64,000 nt of DNA, taken from UBA1181 sp045601045 (GTDB lineage Bacteria; Bacteroidota; Bacteroidia; Bacteroidales; Paludibacteraceae). Of this stretch, positions 59,465 to 64,000 are shown piece by piece (within the stretch, counting starts at the first letter, position 1; every line of letters begins with the position of its first letter). Position numbers and translations under genes: made by a program. Below the pieces are notes generated by a model. It saw nothing but the letters and a program-made list of their open reading frames with translations. It did not search any database and had not been told where the DNA came from. The DNA lies in NCBI GenBank assembly GCA_045601045.1, contig JAZRZA010000032.1, positions 17,210 through 81,209 on the forward strand, written 5' to 3'.

Positions 59465-62347
59465 TTACCTACCGCCGCCAAAGCCTCGTCCACCCTCTGG
59501 GCCACCAAAGCCGCCACCGGGAGCGCCATATCCACCAGGCGTGCCACCATTCATTCTCTCACCGCCACGAGGCGCAAATTCTCCGCCCGGACGAGGTCCT
59601 TCACCCATATTCTCCTCCTTGGAGGCCTTCGAACCAAGTGTATTGAATTTGTATGTAAATTGGAATAGGAAGTAGGTTCCTAACGTATTGTACACGCTCT
59701 CCACAACGGAAGACTCTGAAACTCGTCGGTTCAAATTGCTTTGTTGGCCCAATATGTCGAAGACCTTGAAGCGGAAAGCACCTGCATTATTCTTCAAGAA
59801 GTTCTTTGTCAAAGAGGCATTCCAAAGGATGGCATCCTCATCAAAAGAGTCACTATAGCCCCAATAATGGTGATAGTTCAGATTCGTGGAGAGAACCATG
59901 TTCCATGGAAGGTTCACATTGAGATCGAGACCCGCCTCCAACTCCTCGGTCGGTGTCTCACTCTTCTGATACATGCCCACCACATAGACATGGGTATCAA
60001 ACTTATCATGATTGTAGCCCAACTGATACTTGCCGTACAAATCCAACATGTGGGTCTTTCGTTTCGTGTACTCCTTGCTACTCAAGTCATCCCCCTCGTA
60101 AGAGACATCATTGCTGTAACTTGCTTTCATATTGCTGGAAAACAAGAAACTACGATGTTTGCGGAACGGCGTGCTGTTGGAGAATTGCGCGCTGGCATTC
60201 CAGTTTCCGTTCACATTGGTACGTCGATAGGCTTGGGTACCCGTCGATGGTTCATACAAAATGACATTAGAGATGGCATTGACCACATTTCTGAAAGACA
60301 AATTGACCATGATACTGCTCTGCTTGTCGCTGTTGTACTTCTTGAAGCGAGCGGAGATATTATTGGTGTAGGATGGTTTCAAATCCGGATTACCATAACG
60401 CAAATTCATCGGGTCTGTCTCATCGATCACCTCCTGAAGGTCTTCCACATCCGGTGCGGAACTTTGTCCGCTATATCGCAGCATCAAGTTACTTTGCTTG
60501 TCGAAGCGATACATGTAACGCAGGCTTGGCGAGAAGTTCAACACGGTTTGTTTTTTGTCCTTACCCACATTCTTGCCCAAAAGGTTGTGTGTGGAGGAGG
60601 TCTGCGGCTGTAAAGCGAAGCCGATGTTATAATTCATCTTCTCGCTCCTTCCCTGAAAGCCCACTTCAGCCCTATGGGTATTATAACTGTTCTCGATAGA
60701 ACTACTCAACGAGTCGATTCGGGCAGTTAAATCCTCTCGGTCATACACATAGGAGTAGGAATCGGATCCCCTGTGTTGGAATCTGTATCGGAAGGTCAGA
60801 TAGTGGCGCGCGAACAATGGCTCCGTATAGGATGCCTCCACGGAATAGTTCAGATTATTATTCTCCTTTTCCGTCCATCGATCGGTCAAAAGAAGTGAGT
60901 CGATCGTCTCGTCCGTATCGAGCGAATCCTCATAAAAGCGGAACGAGGTACGCGATGTGGAAGATTGGTCGGAAGGTGCATGGGTATAACCCACAGTGGC
61001 GTTCAAGCCGATGTTCCTTCCCTTATCATTCAGCTTCCGCACAAAACGCAAAGAGGAGTTGAGGTTCAAATTGTCTCCCTCATTGTTACGGTAAGTGCTT
61101 TTGTCATAATTCAACTGATGATATTTGTTGAAGTTCAACGTGCTATTATTCACCTCACTCTTCGAATGGCTATAGGAAATATTCGGTCTAAAAGTGATGT
61201 TGGTCATAGAGTCAGGAGCCCATTTAAAACGGAAACTGCTGGATACCCTATCGGTGCGACGAAGGGAACTCTCCTCCTCATCGCTGAAAGTGGTTCCGCT
61301 TTTACGATACGTTTCACGATGTGTGGTACGCTCCGCGTCATTCTTCGAATGGTTGTATTGGACATTACCACCATAATCATACTTCTTACTACGCTCTTTC
61401 GCGAAGGTCAAACCTATGTTGCCAACCGTATTGATTCCATTCCCCGCAGAAGCGTTCATGTTATTGCCACCGTCATTGCCACTGGTATTGGTGTTGTTCG
61501 CGTTGGCGACAATCGAGAAATTGGAGTTGTCGCTAAACTTACTGGCGCTTCCACCCGCTTCGAAGCGTAGTTTCGGATCATCCCTGCGGAGATCACTACC
61601 CAAACCGCCGAACACATTGCCGACCCAGCCATCCTTCATACCCTTCTTCACGCTCAAATCGAGCACCATTTCATCCTCGTCATCCTCCACGCCAGTCAAT
61701 TGCGCGGATTCGCTCTTTTTATCATAGGCCTTCACATGCTTCACCATATTAGCAGGCAGATTTTTCAAAGAGACCTTGGGATCATCGGAGAAGAACTCTT
61801 TTCCATCGACCAAAATCTTCTTCACCTCTTTTCCATTGACCACGAGTTTTCCATCGTTGGTCAACTCCGCACCTGGCAACTTCTTCACCAGGTCCTCCAA
61901 CATGGCGCCATCCGCCACACGGAACGAGGAGGCATTGTAAACCAATGTATCTTCCTTTACCTGCAAAGGAGTGGCGTTGGCCAAAACGGCCACACTTTCC
62001 AGCATCTGGCTATCCACCTTCAAAAAGACCTTTCCCAACGCAATCGAAGAGGTGTCCTCCGCGATTTTCACCTTACGGTAGCGATCCTCATATCCCATAA
62101 AAGAGACACGAAGCAAATATTCTCCTTTTTTGATATCCTCCAAAAGAAACTTTCCATCTTCACCAGACATTTCTCCCATCACCTGGGAACTATCCGACAC
62201 AGCCAACAACTCAACATCCGCATAGGGAAGTGTCTGTTTGCCATCTTTGTCCATCACGACACCAGTAACTTGAGCTCCCCAAGAAAAAGATGCTCCCAAA
62301 CAAAATAGAACGGAAAACAAAAATACCTTACCAAATATTCGAATCAT
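59465..62347 (-). CDS. Large outer membrane beta-barrel protein (TonB-receptor-like)
   Basis: A 960-residue outer membrane protein. Signal peptide to about residue 24. A carboxypeptidase-regulatory-like domain (QVTGVVMDKDGKQTLPYADV to YLLRVSFMGYEDRYRKV) spans about 25-110. A plug-like domain (ASSFRVADGAMLEDLVKKLPGAEL, and VKKILVDGKEFFSDDPKVSL) follows to about 230. The rest is a 22-strand type barrel of the OMP_b-brl_3 family. The last 40 residues are Gly/Pro-rich (GGYGAPGGGFGGPEGGRG). No classic TonB box was seen. No SusD partner is adjacent, so import of glycans is not supported; the substrate is unknown. Confidence 0.85.
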   Translation of the reverse strand: MIRIFGKVFLFSVLFCLGASFSWGAQVTGVVMDKDGKQTLPYADVELLAVSDSSQVMGEMSGEDGKFLLEDIKKGEYLLRVSFMGYEDRYRKVKIAEDTSSIALGKVFLKVDSQMLESVAVLANATPLQVKEDTLVYNASSFRVADGAMLEDLVKKLPGAELTNDGKLVVNGKEVKKILVDGKEFFSDDPKVSLKNLPANMVKHVKAYDKKSESAQLTGVEDDEDEMVLDLSVKKGMKDGWVGNVFGGLGSDLRRDDPKLRFEAGGSASKFSDNSNFSIVANANNTNTSGNDGGNNMNASAGNGINTVGNIGLTFAKERSKKYDYGGNVQYNHSKNDAERTTHRETYRKSGTTFSDEEESSLRRTDRVSSSFRFKWAPDSMTNITFRPNISYSHSKSEVNNSTLNFNKYHQLNYDKSTYRNNEGDNLNLNSSLRFVRKLNDKGRNIGLNATVGYTHAPSDQSSTSRTSFRFYEDSLDTDETIDSLLLTDRWTEKENNNLNYSVEASYTEPLFARHYLTFRYRFQHRGSDSYSYVYDREDLTARIDSLSSSIENSYNTHRAEVGFQGRSEKMNYNIGFALQPQTSSTHNLLGKNVGKDKKQTVLNFSPSLRYMYRFDKQSNLMLRYSGQSSAPDVEDLQEVIDETDPMNLRYGNPDLKPSYTNNISARFKKYNSDKQSSIMVNLSFRNVVNAISNVILYEPSTGTQAYRRTNVNGNWNASAQFSNSTPFRKHRSFLFSSNMKASYSNDVSYEGDDLSSKEYTKRKTHMLDLYGKYQLGYNHDKFDTHVYVVGMYQKSETPTEELEAGLDLNVNLPWNMVLSTNLNYHHYWGYSDSFDEDAILWNASLTKNFLKNNAGAFRFKVFDILGQQSNLNRRVSESSVVESVYNTLGTYFLFQFTYKFNTLGSKASKEENMGEGPRPGGEFAPRGGERMNGGTPGGYGAPGGGFGGPEGGRGFGGGR

Positions 62348-62407
62348 ATCTCTAAAAAATTAACGCCGGGAATTGACGCGTGTTAACAATATACTTGAAA
62401 TTGCACA

Positions 62408-62415
62408 CAAAGGTA
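62408..62415 (-). promoter_or_regulatory. Promoter -7 box for beta-barrel gene
   Basis: TACCTTTG on the minus strand, 60 bp upstream of the ATG at 62347. Confidence 0.6.
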
Positions 62416-62466
62416 AGATTTTCAATCGGCAATACTATTTTTCTAACTAAATTGTTTGAATTTTTT

Positions 62467-62496
62467 TTGATAATGAAATCATAAATCTTATATTTG
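62467..62496 (+). promoter_or_regulatory. Promoter for CE4-GH11 gene
   Basis: TTG at 62467-62469, a 19-bp spacer and TATATTTG at 62489-62496. The 5' leader to the ATG at 62609 is about 105 nt. Confidence 0.7.
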
Positions 62497-62608
62497 CGAC
62501 CGATACGAAAGGCAAACACATTCGAATTTCACCAATTTTCGAGGTGGACTAAAAGTTTATAGGGATTTTATAAAAGATTTTTAACCATTATTTACACGTA
62601 TATTTCGT

Positions 62609-64000
62609 ATGAAAAAAAGACTTTTTACAGTGCTAACTGGCATGTTATTGGGCGCTTCAGGTATGATGGCCCAAGAAATCGCCACTTGGGAGAACTGGTG
62701 TAAATCAGCAGTTACTTTCACATTTGACGACGCCGCCAATGAGTGGAGTTCCCATAATTGGGCAGCTCAACAACTTGACAAGTATGGTTTCAAGGCAACC
62801 TTCTATGTTGTGACCGGATGGACAGGCTCCAACTGGAACAACTACAAGGGATTAGCCAACAAAGGCCATGAGATCGGTAGTCACACCGATTCCCACAGTT
62901 CAAACGCAAATGAATGCGCATCTTCCAAAAGAACAATTGAGCAAAACATCGGACAACCTTGCTTGACCATCGCTTATCCAAACTGCGTGAACCCAGGCAC
63001 GAACGCTGTATTAAGCAACTACATCGGCGGACGTATCTGCGGTGGACAAATCAACAGCAAGAGTCCAAGAGATCTTGACAGATTGGACTGCTCCATCTGC
63101 GGTAATCAAGGTATCAACAACACACAGGGCTTTACAAGCAAATGCCAGCAAGCCAACGGCGGATGGTGTGTATTCTTGATCCATGGTATCCAAGGATACG
63201 CAGGAGGTGGTAGCTACTCACCAACTGATCAATCAGCCTTTACAGGAACTCTTTCGTGGCTTGATCAAAACAAGAAGGATTACTGGGTATGTACCTTCCG
63301 TGACGCTATCATGTATTTCAAAGAGCGTGACAACGCTTCATTCAAGAAGGTAACCGGAGATAACTCAAGCACAACTTACTCATTGACTTTGAACTCCAGC
63401 TTGACCAGCAACAAGCTTTGCAACTGGGATTACCCATTGTCATTGCGTGTGCCTACAAGCGCTTCATCCGCAACGGTAACACAAAGTGGAAAGAAGATTG
63501 ACTGTACCGTTTCCGGCGGATATGTCTATTTCAAGGCAGTTCCAGATGGTGGTAACATCATAGTAAGCGACGGTGCGGGAAGCCAAAGCGGCACACAAGG
63601 TGGAGATCAAGGTGGAACCCAACAGGGTGGCACTCAACAAGGTGGAACCCAACAAGGTGGCAACACTACCACTGCGGTTGACCCTTGTAAGATGACCACC
63701 TCTATGAGCGGCGGAAGCAACGCTACAAACGGTGGTGGTAACCACAACATCTCAGGAACTGATTACGGATACGAGATGTGGACAAACTCTGGTCAAGCCG
63801 CTTCAATGAAGTACACTGTTAAGGATGGTGTATTCCAATTCACTGCTAACTGGAACAACCCTGACGACTTGCTTTGCCGTATCGGACTTTACTGGGGAAC
63901 AGGACCTAAGCCAAGCGAGTTGAAGGGTGATATCCACTGTGATTTCAACTACGATTGTTCAGGTACTGGTGGTGGTTACAACTACATCGGTATCTATGGT
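62609..64000 (+). CDS. Secreted polysaccharide deacetylase fused to GH11-like xylanase domain (partial)
   Basis: The frame is open for 464 codons to the window edge, so the C-terminus is missing. After a signal peptide (LFTVLTGMLLGASGMMAQ), residues about 30-240 are a NodB-type (CE4) deacetylase: TFDDAANEW with the metal Asp, HEIGSHTDSHS with the metal His pair, and VFLIHGIQGY. A linker of GGTQQ-type 15-bp repeats lies near residues 330-352. The final part (YGYEMWTNSGQAASMKYTV, FTANWNNPDDLLCRIGLYWG, YNYIGIYG) follows the GH11 xylanase fold. The enzyme would deacetylate xylan and cut its backbone. The catalytic Glu residues of GH11 are partly beyond the window, so activity is not proved. Confidence 0.85.
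   Translation, partial: MKKRLFTVLTGMLLGASGMMAQEIATWENWCKSAVTFTFDDAANEWSSHNWAAQQLDKYGFKATFYVVTGWTGSNWNNYKGLANKGHEIGSHTDSHSSNANECASSKRTIEQNIGQPCLTIAYPNCVNPGTNAVLSNYIGGRICGGQINSKSPRDLDRLDCSICGNQGINNTQGFTSKCQQANGGWCVFLIHGIQGYAGGGSYSPTDQSAFTGTLSWLDQNKKDYWVCTFRDAIMYFKERDNASFKKVTGDNSSTTYSLTLNSSLTSNKLCNWDYPLSLRVPTSASSATVTQSGKKIDCTVSGGYVYFKAVPDGGNIIVSDGAGSQSGTQGGDQGGTQQGGTQQGGTQQGGNTTTAVDPCKMTTSMSGGSNATNGGGNHNISGTDYGYEMWTNSGQAASMKYTVKDGVFQFTANWNNPDDLLCRIGLYWGTGPKPSELKGDIHCDFNYDCSGTGGGYNYIGIYG

Overview
The window reads as chromosomal DNA from a Bacteroidetes bacterium, most likely a fibre-degrading member of the Bacteroidales. The evidence is repeated TAnnTTTG -7 boxes with a TTG about 17-20 bp upstream and no obvious Shine-Dalgarno sites, secretion substrates with type A and type B type IX secretion (T9SS) sorting domains, many lipoproteins with a C at the +1 lipobox position, CotH proteins, a large type II-C Cas9 with 47-bp repeats, and a short ketosynthase/dehydratase/methyltransferase/acyltransferase run like those of flexirubin or aryl polyene clusters. 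No rRNA, transposase, integrase or prophage gene was seen.

Layout. 1-2.3 kb: an efflux outer-membrane gene (cut by the window edge) behind a TetR regulator, a C_GCAxxG_C_C protein and a tRNA with anticodon CAT. 2.4-6.5 kb: ribF, two family 2 glycosyltransferases and an LPS-kinase-like protein; the 0.7-kb gap between the glycosyltransferases holds two candidate small RNA genes, each with its own promoter and terminator. 6.6-13 kb: a membrane protein, a HerA-like ATPase, dacB, a ThiD-like/AraC fusion and the pyridoxal phosphate genes pdxS and pdxT. 13.1-22.6 kb: a broken hipBA-like pair, a tracrRNA, cas9-cas1-cas2 and an array of 40 full repeats plus one degenerate repeat. 22.6-29.2 kb (minus strand): rimP-nusA-infB-cvpA followed by a lipoprotein flavin reductase and an alkyltransferase, probably one long operon. 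29.4-45.4 kb: secreted surface proteins, including four CotH domains in three genes, a glucosaminidase with LysM repeats, a beta-helix lipoprotein, a GH43 enzyme and an unknown lipoprotein. 45.4-53.7 kb: one 2756-residue GH8 protein with an Ig-like stalk and a type B sorting domain. 54-64 kb: an LRR/Ig lipoprotein, the polyene-type gene run, a DUF4268 gene, a large outer-membrane barrel protein, and the start of a secreted polysaccharide deacetylase joined to a GH11-like xylanase domain.

How parts fit. The CRISPR locus is apparently complete: adaptation genes, effector, tracrRNA and array. Its repeats, read in the crRNA sense, each contain a match to the same promoter consensus used throughout the window, so each crRNA could be started from its own repeat. 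The strongest candidate for an undescribed regulator is the ThiD-like/AraC fusion just upstream of pdxST: its kinase active-site motif is degraded, it ends in a DNA-binding domain, and a 21-bp-spaced direct repeat lies just upstream of the pdxS promoter. The GH8, GH43, CE4/GH11, CotH and sorting-domain proteins together suggest plant cell wall attack by secreted or surface-held enzymes.
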